Shown here piece by piece: positions 1 through 7,977 of a stretch of DNA of 49,155 bases. The stretch's first letter is position 1, and every line of letters starts with the position of its first letter. This DNA comes from an uncultured Pelagibacteraceae bacterium (GTDB lineage: Bacteria > Pseudomonadota > Alphaproteobacteria > Pelagibacterales > Pelagibacteraceae): assembly GCA_902559605.1 (NCBI GenBank), contig CACEIC010000004.1:1-49155 (forward strand). The letters run 5' to 3'. A program made the translations under genes and the position numbers. The notes beneath the pieces were generated by a model. It searched no databases and had not been told where the DNA came from. It saw only the letters and a list, made by a program, of their open reading frames with translations.

Positions 1-1254
1 GGGAAAAAAGCTACCAGTCCTTTTCCAACAATACTGATTTATGATTCACCATCATTACAAAAAAAAGCTATAGAAATTTTCGTAAAAAGTGAATTTGAAA
101 ATCCAAAAAAAATTAAATTAGAAAAAATAAAAAACGAAAAAATAAAAATCGGTTATTATTCATCAGACTTTCATAATCATGCAACCATGTATTTAATGGC
201 CAATCTTTTTGAACTCCACGATAAAAACAAATTTGAGATATACGCCTATTCTTTTGGGCCAGATGATGGCTCGAAGATTAGAAAAAGAGTTATGAAAACT
301 TTTGACAAATTTTTTGATGTAAAATTAAAAACCACCAAGGAAATTGTGCAACATTCAAGAGAGCTAAATTTAGATATAGCAGTAGATTTAAAAGGTTTTA
401 CAAATAACAATAGATTTGATTTATTCATTGAGAGATGTGCACCAATACAAATAAGTTACTTAGGTTTTCCAGGCACAACTAGTTCAGATTGTATAGATTA
501 CTTAATTGCAGATAAAATTGTAATTCCAGAAGAAAATAAAAATTATTACTCAGAAAATATTATTTATCTTCCTAACTCCTACCAAGTTAATGATAGCAAC
601 CCTGATTTATCTGAAAAAATTTTTAGTAAAAAAGATTTTAATTTGCCTGAAAATAAATTTATTTTTTGCTGCTTTAATCATAATTTTAAAATTTTACCTG
701 ATATGTTTGAGATATGGATGAAGATTTTAAAAAAGGTAAAAAATAGTGTTATTTGGCTACTTATTGATAATGAAACAGCACAAAATAATTTGAAAAAAAT
801 TTTAGTTTCTAATGATATTGACCCAAACCGTATGATATTTGCAGGAAGATTACCACATTCAGAGCACATAATAAGACTTGGATTAGCAGACTTATTTCTT
901 GATACTTTTCCTTGTAATGCTCACACAACAGCAAGTGATGCTCTTAGATCCTCTTTACCTATAATTACAATTAAAGGTAACTCATTTGCAAGTCGTGTTG
1001 CATCAAGTTTATTGTCATCAGTGGGTTTAGAGGAACTTATAACAAAAAGTGGTAAAGAATATGAAGAACTAGCAGTTAAAATTGCTGAAAATAAAAATTT
1101 TTATAAAGAGATTAAGTATAAATTAAAAAAGAATATTATAGATATGCCTTTGTTTAATTCAAAACTTTTCACAAAAAAATTAGAAACGGCCTACATAGAA
1201 GTATACAAAAATTATAATGAAAATATAAAACCTGAAACTATACAAATAAATTAA
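1..1254 (+). CDS. SPINDLY/O-GlcNAc-transferase-like glycosyltransferase, 5' end cut by window
   Basis: The reading frame is open from base 1, so the gene starts before the window. The first in-window ATG (187) is not the start: the family motif IGYYSSDFHNHATMYLM begins upstream of it. The visible 417 residues match the catalytic part of bacterial GT41-like proteins, which usually follow an N-terminal TPR array: APIQISYLGFPGTTSSDCIDY, then PENKFIFCCFNHNFKILPD and LFLDTFPCNAHTTASDALRS. Family knowledge suggests transfer of a UDP-activated sugar to a protein or glycan; the acceptor is unknown. It converges on tsaD with 8 bp between stops. A second, more divergent relative lies at 6232-7920. The family call is firm, the substrate is not. 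Confidence 0.85.
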   Translation, partial: GKKATSPFPTILIYDSPSLQKKAIEIFVKSEFENPKKIKLEKIKNEKIKIGYYSSDFHNHATMYLMANLFELHDKNKFEIYAYSFGPDDGSKIRKRVMKTFDKFFDVKLKTTKEIVQHSRELNLDIAVDLKGFTNNNRFDLFIERCAPIQISYLGFPGTTSSDCIDYLIADKIVIPEENKNYYSENIIYLPNSYQVNDSNPDLSEKIFSKKDFNLPENKFIFCCFNHNFKILPDMFEIWMKILKKVKNSVIWLLIDNETAQNNLKKILVSNDIDPNRMIFAGRLPHSEHIIRLGLADLFLDTFPCNAHTTASDALRSSLPIITIKGNSFASRVASSLLSSVGLEELITKSGKEYEELAVKIAENKNFYKEIKYKLKKNIIDMPLFNSKLFTKKLETAYIEVYKNYNENIKPETIQIN

Positions 1255-1262
1255 TTTTTATT

Positions 1263-2336
1263 TTATAATTTTACTCCAGCGCCTTTCAAAAACTTTGCAT
1301 TTATATCAAGAGGAAGCCTGGGCGTTGCCTGTAAATCTAACTTATCAAATTGATTAATTTTAAATTTTTCTAATCCAACCATTGCTATCATTGCTGCATT
1401 ATCCCCACAAAGCTTAACATCAGGATAGATTACTTCAAAATTATTTTCTCTACTTACTTGGCTTAATTTATCTCTTATTCCTTTATTTGCTGCAACTCCA
1501 CCAGCTACAACAAATTTTTTTTTTATTTCTCCAGAAACTTTTTGAAACTCATAAAAAGCTATTTTTGTTTTTAAATACAATATTTCTTCTATGGTTTTTT
1601 GAAATGATGCAGCTAAATCAAATCTGTCTTGATCAGTCTTAATCTCATTCGTAATTTTTAAAATAGCAGTCTTCAGTCCAGCAAATGATAAATTGCAACC
1701 TCCTTTATTAATAATTGGTTTTGGTAGCTTAAACCTTTTTGGATCACCTTTTTTTGCAAAAATTTCTATTTTGGGACCACCAGGAAATTCTATTCCTAAA
1801 AGCTTAGCAGTTTTATCAAATGCTTCACCTAGGGCATCATCAATTGTTGTTCCTATTCTGTTGTAATTACCCAGTCCATTAACAATCAAATATTGACTGT
1901 GTCCACCAGAAATTAAAAGAAGTAAATAAGGATAGTCTATATGCTGCTGAAGTTTTGGACTTAGTGCATGACCTTCCAAATGATTTATTCCTATAAAAGG
2001 AATTTTTAAAGATGATGACAAAGCTTTAGCAAAATTTAACCCAACACTTAAACAGATTATAAGTCCAGGCCCAACGGTTGCAGCAACTGCAGAGATTTTA
2101 TCTAAACTAACTCCGCTTTCCTTTATTGCTTTGTCTGCAATTAAATTAATTTTTTCTACGTGAGATCTTGCTGCAAGCTCTGGTACAACACCTCCAAATT
2201 CTTTATGAACATCAAACTGACTAGAAACAACATTAGATAATATTTTTGGCACACTATTTTCAGTATCCTGGATCAATGAAACTGCAGTTTCATCACAACT
2301 GGTCTCAATACCTAATATTATTGGTTTTTCAGTCAT
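1263..2336 (-). CDS. tsaD: tRNA N6-adenosine threonylcarbamoyltransferase TsaD
   Basis: TsaD transfers the threonylcarbamoyl group onto A37 of ANN-decoding tRNAs, giving t6A; it works with TsaB/TsaE in the cytoplasm. The 357-residue length is normal. Visible motifs are ILGIETSCDETAVS at the N-terminus, the metal-binding GINHLEGHALSP segment, LLISGGHSQY, the nucleotide-site stretch FPGGPKIE, and VVAGGVAANKGIR near the C-terminus. It is transcribed divergently from hemC across a 58-bp spacer and converges on the upstream glycosyltransferase. It has no partner tsa genes here. Identification is secure. Confidence 0.97.
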   Translation of the reverse strand: MTEKPIILGIETSCDETAVSLIQDTENSVPKILSNVVSSQFDVHKEFGGVVPELAARSHVEKINLIADKAIKESGVSLDKISAVAATVGPGLIICLSVGLNFAKALSSSLKIPFIGINHLEGHALSPKLQQHIDYPYLLLLISGGHSQYLIVNGLGNYNRIGTTIDDALGEAFDKTAKLLGIEFPGGPKIEIFAKKGDPKRFKLPKPIINKGGCNLSFAGLKTAILKITNEIKTDQDRFDLAASFQKTIEEILYLKTKIAFYEFQKVSGEIKKKFVVAGGVAANKGIRDKLSQVSRENNFEVIYPDVKLCGDNAAMIAMVGLEKFKINQFDKLDLQATPRLPLDINAKFLKGAGVKL

Positions 2337-2347
2337 AAATTATTTTT

Positions 2348-2353
2348 TATAAT
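2348..2353 (+). promoter_or_regulatory. Candidate -10 box for hemC
   Basis: TATAAT lies 42 bp upstream of the hemC ATG in the 58-bp divergent spacer between tsaD and hemC. The spacer is almost pure A/T, so such a match is expected often by chance, and I see no convincing -35 element. A second candidate, TATAAG, is at 2368-2373. Confidence 0.25.
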
Positions 2354-2394
2354 TAATACAATTAATCTATAAGAATGTAATAAAAATAACTTTT

Positions 2395-3306
2395 ATGAAA
2401 AGAGCTAATCTTTTAATTGGGACACGTGGAAGTAAGTTAGCAATGATTTACGCAGAGAATGTGAAAAATGAACTAAAAAAATATTTTTCTAAAGAGATTG
2501 AATTGATAAAAATAGTAACAACAGGAGATCAAAAGAAAGATGAGAGATTATCTGAAATAGGAGGCAAAGGATTATTTTCAAAACAAATTGAAAAAGATTT
2601 ATTGAATAAAAATATAGATATAGCAGTACATGCCTTCAAAGATATGCCTACTGAAGAAACTAAAAATCTTTTAACTAATAATTTTTTAAAAAGAAATTCT
2701 CCTAATGAAGTTTTAATAAGTAAAAATAATATAAAATTTGAAGATTTAGAGCCAAACTCAATTATTGGCACATCATCATTTAGACGAGAATATCAACTTA
2801 AGAAAAAAAGACCCAACTTAAAATATAAACTTATCAGAGGAAATGTTGATACTAGAGTTCAAAAGTTAGAAAAAGGCGAATATGATGCAATAATTCTCTC
2901 AAAAGCAGGAGTAGATGCTTTAAATTTACAACATAAAATTTCTCAGGAATTCAGTGTTGATGAACTTGTACCTTGTGCAGGTCAAGGAATTATAGCAATT
3001 CAATGTAGAGAAAATGATAATGAAATTAAAAAATTACTAGAAAACATTAATGATCAAGAAACAAGAACCGTCGCAAAAGCGGAAAGAGAGGTCTTAAAAG
3101 TTCTTGAAGGAGATTGTGACACTGCAGTCGGTGTATTTGCCAAATCAAATGGTAAAAAAGTAGACCTATTGACCGAATTGTTTTCTGTCGATGGAAAAAA
3201 TAGATATTTCATAAAAAAAAGTCTTCAAAAAGATAATATTGAGTCTACTACTAGAATGGTGGGAGAAGAGCTTAAATTAAAATCAAAAGGTTCTTATAAA
3301 AATTAA
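2395..3306 (+). CDS. hemC: Porphobilinogen deaminase (hydroxymethylbilane synthase)
   Basis: HemC polymerises four porphobilinogens into hydroxymethylbilane in tetrapyrrole synthesis. The 303-residue protein shows the N-terminal LLIGTRGSKLAMIYAENVK, the substrate loop around IDIAVHAFKDMP, GTSSFRREYQLKKKRPN, IRGNVDTRVQKLEKGEYDA, and the dipyrromethane-cofactor cysteine in LEGDCDTAVGVFA (Cys241). It is the first gene of a plus-strand run; hemD starts one base after its stop. Identification is secure. Confidence 0.97.
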   Translation: MKRANLLIGTRGSKLAMIYAENVKNELKKYFSKEIELIKIVTTGDQKKDERLSEIGGKGLFSKQIEKDLLNKNIDIAVHAFKDMPTEETKNLLTNNFLKRNSPNEVLISKNNIKFEDLEPNSIIGTSSFRREYQLKKKRPNLKYKLIRGNVDTRVQKLEKGEYDAIILSKAGVDALNLQHKISQEFSVDELVPCAGQGIIAIQCRENDNEIKKLLENINDQETRTVAKAEREVLKVLEGDCDTAVGVFAKSNGKKVDLLTELFSVDGKNRYFIKKSLQKDNIESTTRMVGEELKLKSKGSYKN

Positions 3307-3307
3307 A

Positions 3308-4006
3308 ATGCATATTTTATTAACCAGACCATTAGATGATAGCAAAGAATTAATTTTAAAATTTACTTCTATGAAACATAAAGTTTCTCATTTACCTTTA
3401 TTACAAATAAAAAAAATAGAAACACAAGAAATAGATTTTAGCCAATTCAAAGGCGTCATTTTCACGAGCGCTAATTCTTTAAAAAATCTAAATATTTCAA
3501 AAATAGATAAAAAAATAATTTGTTTTTGTGTTGGTCTTGCAACAGAAAGAAAGGCAAAAGAAGTAGGCTTTCAAAATATTTTCTGTGCTGAGGGCAACGT
3601 AAATAATCTTAAAGAATTAATTTTGCAAAACTTTGACCCAAAGATTGGGCCAATGGCCTACATTAGTGGGGAAATTGTTTCTTATAATCTTGATAAAGAT
3701 CTAATTTCAGAAAATTATGTCATCAAGAGAATTATAAATTATACTGCAATTCCTAATGAAAATTTAAGTGATGACTTTCTAAGAGATATCAAATCTTCTG
3801 TGCCAGAAATTGTTTATATATATTCTGAAAATAGTGCGAAGACATTTTTTACGTTAATAAAAAAATATAATTTAGATAATATTTGGATGGAAACTAACCT
3901 AATGTGTATGGGTGAAAAAGCATCTTCAGCATTGAATGACATAAAATGGAAAAAAATTTTTCTTTTTAACCCTGGTGAAGAAGAGTTTTTGCTATATAAA
4001 ATTTAA
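3308..4006 (+). CDS. hemD: Uroporphyrinogen-III synthase
   Basis: HemD cyclises hydroxymethylbilane with inversion of ring D. The family is poorly conserved in sequence; support here is the size (232 residues), the N-terminal MHILLTRPLDDS, the FTSANSLKNL segment, the YISGEIVSYNLDKDL stretch, the YIYSENSAKTFF segment near the second domain, and its place immediately behind hemC. HemC and HemD act in sequence, so the coupling makes sense. It ends 2 bp before the MscS gene. Confidence 0.9.
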   Translation: MHILLTRPLDDSKELILKFTSMKHKVSHLPLLQIKKIETQEIDFSQFKGVIFTSANSLKNLNISKIDKKIICFCVGLATERKAKEVGFQNIFCAEGNVNNLKELILQNFDPKIGPMAYISGEIVSYNLDKDLISENYVIKRIINYTAIPNENLSDDFLRDIKSSVPEIVYIYSENSAKTFFTLIKKYNLDNIWMETNLMCMGEKASSALNDIKWKKIFLFNPGEEEFLLYKI

Positions 4007-4008
4007 AA

Positions 4009-5094
4009 ATGGACGTTTTAAATAAACTAAATGAGTTATTTTTATCTGTTTGGAAGCAGGGAATTCTTGGGGTAGATTTCTTTCAGATAATAGTAGGTCT
4101 TGGAATATTTGTATTATTTTTAATATTTAGAGGCCTAATTAGCAAACTTGTTATAAAAAAATTAGAATTAATTTCAAAAAGAACAACTAATAAATTAGAT
4201 GATACTTTTGTAAAATCTATGGAAGGTCCTGCTAGGTTTCTTCCAATTGTTCTTGGTGTCTTCTTTGCCAGTTACTATATGTCATTTGATAATGAGACTA
4301 GGGGTTTCATAGATAACGTTAACAGAACTCTAATAACAATTTTAATATTTTGGATAATACATCAGATAATTGAGCCTATATCATATATTTTAAGTGGATT
4401 AGATAAAGTCCTGACAAAAGAATTAATAGGCTGGATTATAAAGTCTCTTAAAATTTTAATTTTTATTTTAGGCGCAGCTGCTGTTCTTGAGTTATGGGGA
4501 ATTAAAATTGGACCAATAATTGCAGGGTTAGGTTTATTTGGAGTAGCAGTAGCATTAGGCGCTCAGGATTTATTTAAAAATTTAATCTCCGGAATTTTAG
4601 TTTTAGTTGAAAAAAGATTTAGAATTGGTGATTGGATTAAAGTTGAGGGAGTTATCGAAGGGGTTGTTGAGAACATTGGATTCAGATCAACTGTTATAAG
4701 AAAATTTGACAAATCACTGGCGATTATTCCCAATTTTCAATTTGCAGAAAATGCAGTGATTAATAACACAAGAAAGACTAATTGGGCTATTAGTTGGATA
4801 ATAACTCTTCAATATGACACCACTATTGATCAATTAAAAACAATAAGAGACGAAATTGAAAATCACATAAATAAAGGTGACGATTATGATCAATCTGTAG
4901 GAGTCGCCGTAAGAATAGATAAGTTTTCAGATAGCTCGATTGATATGTATGTTAGATGTTTCACAAAAACAAATAGTTGGACTAATTATTTACAAGTAAA
5001 AGAAAATTTGGCACTTGAAATAAAAAAAATTGTTGAAGGTAAGGGAGCTGCCTTTGCATTCCCAAGTCAGTCTATCTATGTTGAAAAAAAATGA
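4009..5094 (+). CDS. MscS-family mechanosensitive ion channel
   Basis: A 361-residue inner-membrane protein. Hydrophobic helices occupy roughly residues 20-45, 75-90, 100-125 and 145-165. The pore-lining helix of the MscS family is visible as GLGLFGVAVALGAQDLFKN, followed by the beta domain with KRFRIGDWIKVEGVIEGVV, GFRSTVIRKFDKSLAIIPN and a C-terminal alpha/beta region. Such channels release solutes on hypo-osmotic shock or serve as small-solute efflux routes. Its stop overlaps the next start as ATGA, which implies translational coupling to the YggT gene. Confidence 0.93.
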   Translation: MDVLNKLNELFLSVWKQGILGVDFFQIIVGLGIFVLFLIFRGLISKLVIKKLELISKRTTNKLDDTFVKSMEGPARFLPIVLGVFFASYYMSFDNETRGFIDNVNRTLITILIFWIIHQIIEPISYILSGLDKVLTKELIGWIIKSLKILIFILGAAAVLELWGIKIGPIIAGLGLFGVAVALGAQDLFKNLISGILVLVEKRFRIGDWIKVEGVIEGVVENIGFRSTVIRKFDKSLAIIPNFQFAENAVINNTRKTNWAISWIITLQYDTTIDQLKTIRDEIENHINKGDDYDQSVGVAVRIDKFSDSSIDMYVRCFTKTNSWTNYLQVKENLALEIKKIVEGKGAAFAFPSQSIYVEKK

Positions 5095-5381
5095 TTGCTA
5101 TATTTTATTTAGCTCTTCAAATTTTAAAACTTTATTCATATGTTGTAATTGCCAATGTTGTTATAAGTTGGTTGGTCGCTTTTAATGTACTAAATACAAG
5201 CAATCGGTTTGTATATTTAATATTAGATTTCACTTATAAAATGACAGAACCGATTTTAATGAGAATTAGAAGATTTTTACCTAACCTTGGTGCTTTTGAT
5301 ATTTCTCCTATAGTACTTCTTTTGTTGATATGGTTCATAGAAATGTGTATGAAACTCTATATTGCACCACTAATATTTTAA
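5091..5381 (+). CDS. YggT-family membrane protein
   Basis: A 96-residue protein with two strongly hydrophobic blocks (about residues 3-32 and 68-95) joined by the family hallmark segment TEPILMRIRRFLPNLGAFDISP, shown here only in part: residues 52-73. YggT proteins are integral inner-membrane proteins; E. coli YggT has been linked to osmotic tolerance, which agrees with its overlap with an MscS-type channel. The precise function is not established. folD begins 3 bp downstream. Confidence 0.9.
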   Translation: MIAIFYLALQILKLYSYVVIANVVISWLVAFNVLNTSNRFVYLILDFTYKMTEPILMRIRRFLPNLGAFDISPIVLLLLIWFIEMCMKLYIAPLIF

Positions 5382-5384
5382 TAA

Positions 5385-6230
5385 ATGATTTTAATTGATG
5401 GAAAAAAAGCTGCTGCTGATTTAAGAGAGGAGCTCAAGAAAGAAGTCTTATCTTTAAAAGATAAGCATAATAAAGTACCAGGTTTAACAGTCATATTGAT
5501 CGGTGATTTAGCACCTAGTCAAATTTATGTTAGAAATAAAGAAAAATCTGCCTCTGAAGTAGGTCTTAAATCAGAGGTGATTAGATACCCTGACAGTGTT
5601 GAAGAAAGTGAAGTTTTAAAAAAAATCGATGAACTTAATAATGACGATTCCGTTTCGGGAATTTTAGTTCAGCTCCCACTTCCTAAACATATTGATAAAC
5701 AAAAAGTTATAGAGGCAATTATTCCAGAGAAGGATGTAGATGGATTTCATCCCATGAATGTTGGTAATCTGTCGTCAGGTTATGAAAGCTCTATTCCGTG
5801 CACTCCTTTAGGTTGTTATTTATTAATAAAAAAAATTGAACCAAACCTTAATGGAAAAAAGGCTGTAATTGTTGGAAGATCAAATTTAAATGGTAAGCCA
5901 ATGACACAGTTGTTGTTGAAAGAAAATTGTACAGTTACAATTACTCATTCAAAAACAAATGATCTTAAAGGAGAATGTTTAAAAGGAGACATTATAGTCG
6001 CTGCAGTTGGAATCCCTGAGCTTGTAAAAGGTGATTGGGTAAAAAAAGATGCAATTGTGATTGACGTTGGTATTAATAAAACTGAAAACGGCCTAGTTGG
6101 CGATGTGGCATTTAATGAAGTATCAAAAGTTGCAAAAGCTTTAACTCCAGTTCCAGGTGGAGTCGGACCTATGACTATTGCCTGTTTACTTAAAAATACA
6201 ATTGAATGTTTTAAAAGAAAATTAAAATAA
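5385..6230 (+). CDS. folD: Methylenetetrahydrofolate dehydrogenase / methenyl-THF cyclohydrolase FolD
   Basis: FolD interconverts 5,10-methylene-THF, 5,10-methenyl-THF and 10-formyl-THF using NADP, feeding one-carbon metabolism in the cytosol. The 281 residues include the catalytic Y-x3-K region (QIYVRNKEKSASEVGL), SGILVQLPLPKHI, KDVDGFHPMNVGNL, PCTPLGC, the dinucleotide-binding VGRSNLNGKPM and the C-terminal TPVPGGVGPMT. It is the last gene of the hemC-started run and its stop lies one base from the stop of the convergent gene at 6232. Confidence 0.97.
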   Translation: MILIDGKKAAADLREELKKEVLSLKDKHNKVPGLTVILIGDLAPSQIYVRNKEKSASEVGLKSEVIRYPDSVEESEVLKKIDELNNDDSVSGILVQLPLPKHIDKQKVIEAIIPEKDVDGFHPMNVGNLSSGYESSIPCTPLGCYLLIKKIEPNLNGKKAVIVGRSNLNGKPMTQLLLKENCTVTITHSKTNDLKGECLKGDIIVAAVGIPELVKGDWVKKDAIVIDVGINKTENGLVGDVAFNEVSKVAKALTPVPGGVGPMTIACLLKNTIECFKRKLK

Positions 6231-6231
6231 C

Positions 6232-7920
6232 TTAATTATTATTTATATTAAAAAATATACTCTCTAAATCTTTTACAGCTTTTTCATTTTCAAAAAGGTT
6301 TTTATTTGCTTGTTCTTGATAATACTTTTTTAAGTCAAGACCACCATTATTTGCTATTTCTATAGACAGTTCAACATACTCATGTAAATCTTTTGCTACA
6401 GGAGCATTATCAATTTCCATTTGTTTGTAAGCTCCTGTTACAATTCTGCTTTTTAAGTAATCAGTAGGCATAGTAACAGTAGGTGTGCCATAATACATAG
6501 ACTCGTGAAAACTATTACCAGCACCAAAGATAAAAGGGTCTAATAACACAGAAGATCTTCCACAATTATTTATAAACTCTTCAACAGTTAATTTATCCAT
6601 AAAAAAAACTCTATCCATATTTGTTGATACATTTTTTTTTAATCTATTAGAAAATTTTTTTGTTATATTTTTATTTTTATCTTTTATAAAATATACTTTA
6701 GCTTTTTTATCTTTATTTAATATTTCTTTAATTGCAAAATCAAAACTTGGATGCATTTTAATAAGATTTTGGGGACAAGAATATACATTTTTGTTTACTA
6801 ACATTTCATCTTTAAGATTATTGATTACTTTAGGTTTATAAAAATACATTGGAAGATATTTTGAGAGCAATACTTTTTCACTGTATTTTTTTTTGAAATT
6901 ATCTGTTTCTAATAATGTTGAGGATAAAAAAAAATCTATTTTTGAATTTCCTGTTGTCTCTGGATGACCCCACGATGTAATTTGATATCGAGCTAACTTT
7001 AGCAAAGTAAGAAAATATAAGTTCTCTGACATATGAATATCTGTGTAAAAAAGAATATCCAAATTACAGTCTTTGATAGTTTCAACCTTTTCACTAAAAT
7101 TCTTAGGTAAAAAAACGTTTTCATAATTATACAGTATACAATTTTTTTTTATCTCATCGTATCTACTACCTGGCAAAGTTTTGTCTGAATAAATTACAAA
7201 TACATCAAATTTTGACTTATCTAATTTATACATTAACCCTTCGAAAAGTTTAATAATCGTATGATTTGTAAAAAATTCTGAAATAAAACCAATTTTGATT
7301 TTCTTATTTTTATTGTTTGAAAATCCTATTTCATCATTCAGTTTTGGATATAATTTTTTATATGTACTTATTAATTCTTTGTTTATTTCCAAATTATCAT
7401 ACCCATCATAAGATAAAGAAAAATTTGGTGGTATAATTGGGTCATCAATTAAATCAAGTTTTGGTAAATATTTGTCATTTAATAATTTTTTTATGTTTCC
7501 TCTAAATTCATCTCTTGCATTTGGTATCTCTTCGAGAGAGTTAAATAATTTAGGATAGTAGAATTGTAATTTTACATAATCTTTATTATTAAAAATTTCT
7601 CTAGCATTATTTATATTTTTTAATTTATTGATTTCTTCAAAATCATCCATTTCAAAGTAAATGTTCAATAATAAATTCAAAGCCTCTTTTTTTTCATTTT
7701 CAAATCCCTTAAGTTTAATTATTTTCTCCAAGTTATATTTCGCATTTTCTAATTGTTTAATTTGTAAATATGATTTAGATAAGTTAAGCAAAATTGATGG
7801 CCTATTAGGTTCTAACTCTAATGAATTAGTAAATTTTATTACTGCCTCTTTATAGTTTTGCTTTGAATATAATTCTATCCCTTCTAAAAAAAATTTTTTT
7901 GACTTTTCAAAACTACTCAT
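6232..7920 (-). CDS. TPR protein with SPINDLY/O-GlcNAc-transferase-like domain
   Basis: A 562-residue protein. Residues 1-110 hold TPR-like helices (GIELYSKQNYKEAVIKFTNS and the following repeats). From about residue 205 a GT41-like catalytic region follows: KIKIGFISEFFTNHTIIKL, then DILFYTDIHMSENLYFLTL, ITSWGHPETTGNSKIDFF, and LDPFIFGAGNSFHESMYYG with TVTMPTDYLKSRIVTGAYK. Similar bacterial proteins glycosylate proteins or surface polysaccharide precursors; no acceptor is apparent. It is more divergent than the gene at 1-1254 but shares domain order. It stands 57 bp downstream of the ybbP stop on the same strand and converges on folD. Confidence 0.82.
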   Translation of the reverse strand: MSSFEKSKKFFLEGIELYSKQNYKEAVIKFTNSLELEPNRPSILLNLSKSYLQIKQLENAKYNLEKIIKLKGFENEKKEALNLLLNIYFEMDDFEEINKLKNINNAREIFNNKDYVKLQFYYPKLFNSLEEIPNARDEFRGNIKKLLNDKYLPKLDLIDDPIIPPNFSLSYDGYDNLEINKELISTYKKLYPKLNDEIGFSNNKNKKIKIGFISEFFTNHTIIKLFEGLMYKLDKSKFDVFVIYSDKTLPGSRYDEIKKNCILYNYENVFLPKNFSEKVETIKDCNLDILFYTDIHMSENLYFLTLLKLARYQITSWGHPETTGNSKIDFFLSSTLLETDNFKKKYSEKVLLSKYLPMYFYKPKVINNLKDEMLVNKNVYSCPQNLIKMHPSFDFAIKEILNKDKKAKVYFIKDKNKNITKKFSNRLKKNVSTNMDRVFFMDKLTVEEFINNCGRSSVLLDPFIFGAGNSFHESMYYGTPTVTMPTDYLKSRIVTGAYKQMEIDNAPVAKDLHEYVELSIEIANNGGLDLKKYYQEQANKNLFENEKAVKDLESIFFNINNN

Positions 7921-7934
7921 TATTTTTTTATATA

Positions 7935-7954
7935 TTAACTTAAGTGTAAGTTAA
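7935..7954 (-). repeat. Small inverted repeat between ybbP and glycosyltransferase gene
   Basis: Perfect 8-bp arms TTAACTTA / TAAGTTAA around a 4-base loop, in the 57-bp spacer after the ybbP stop. No T-run follows on the minus strand, so it is a poor terminator; it may be an operator or chance in A/T-rich DNA. Confidence 0.35.
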
Positions 7955-7977
7955 ATTTAAAATAGTAATAAAAACTA

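Noticed and set aside
187..1254. ATG at 187 as the start of the first glycosyltransferase gene
   Set aside because: The frame stays open to base 1 and conserved family residues lie upstream of this ATG, so it is internal to a gene cut by the window edge.
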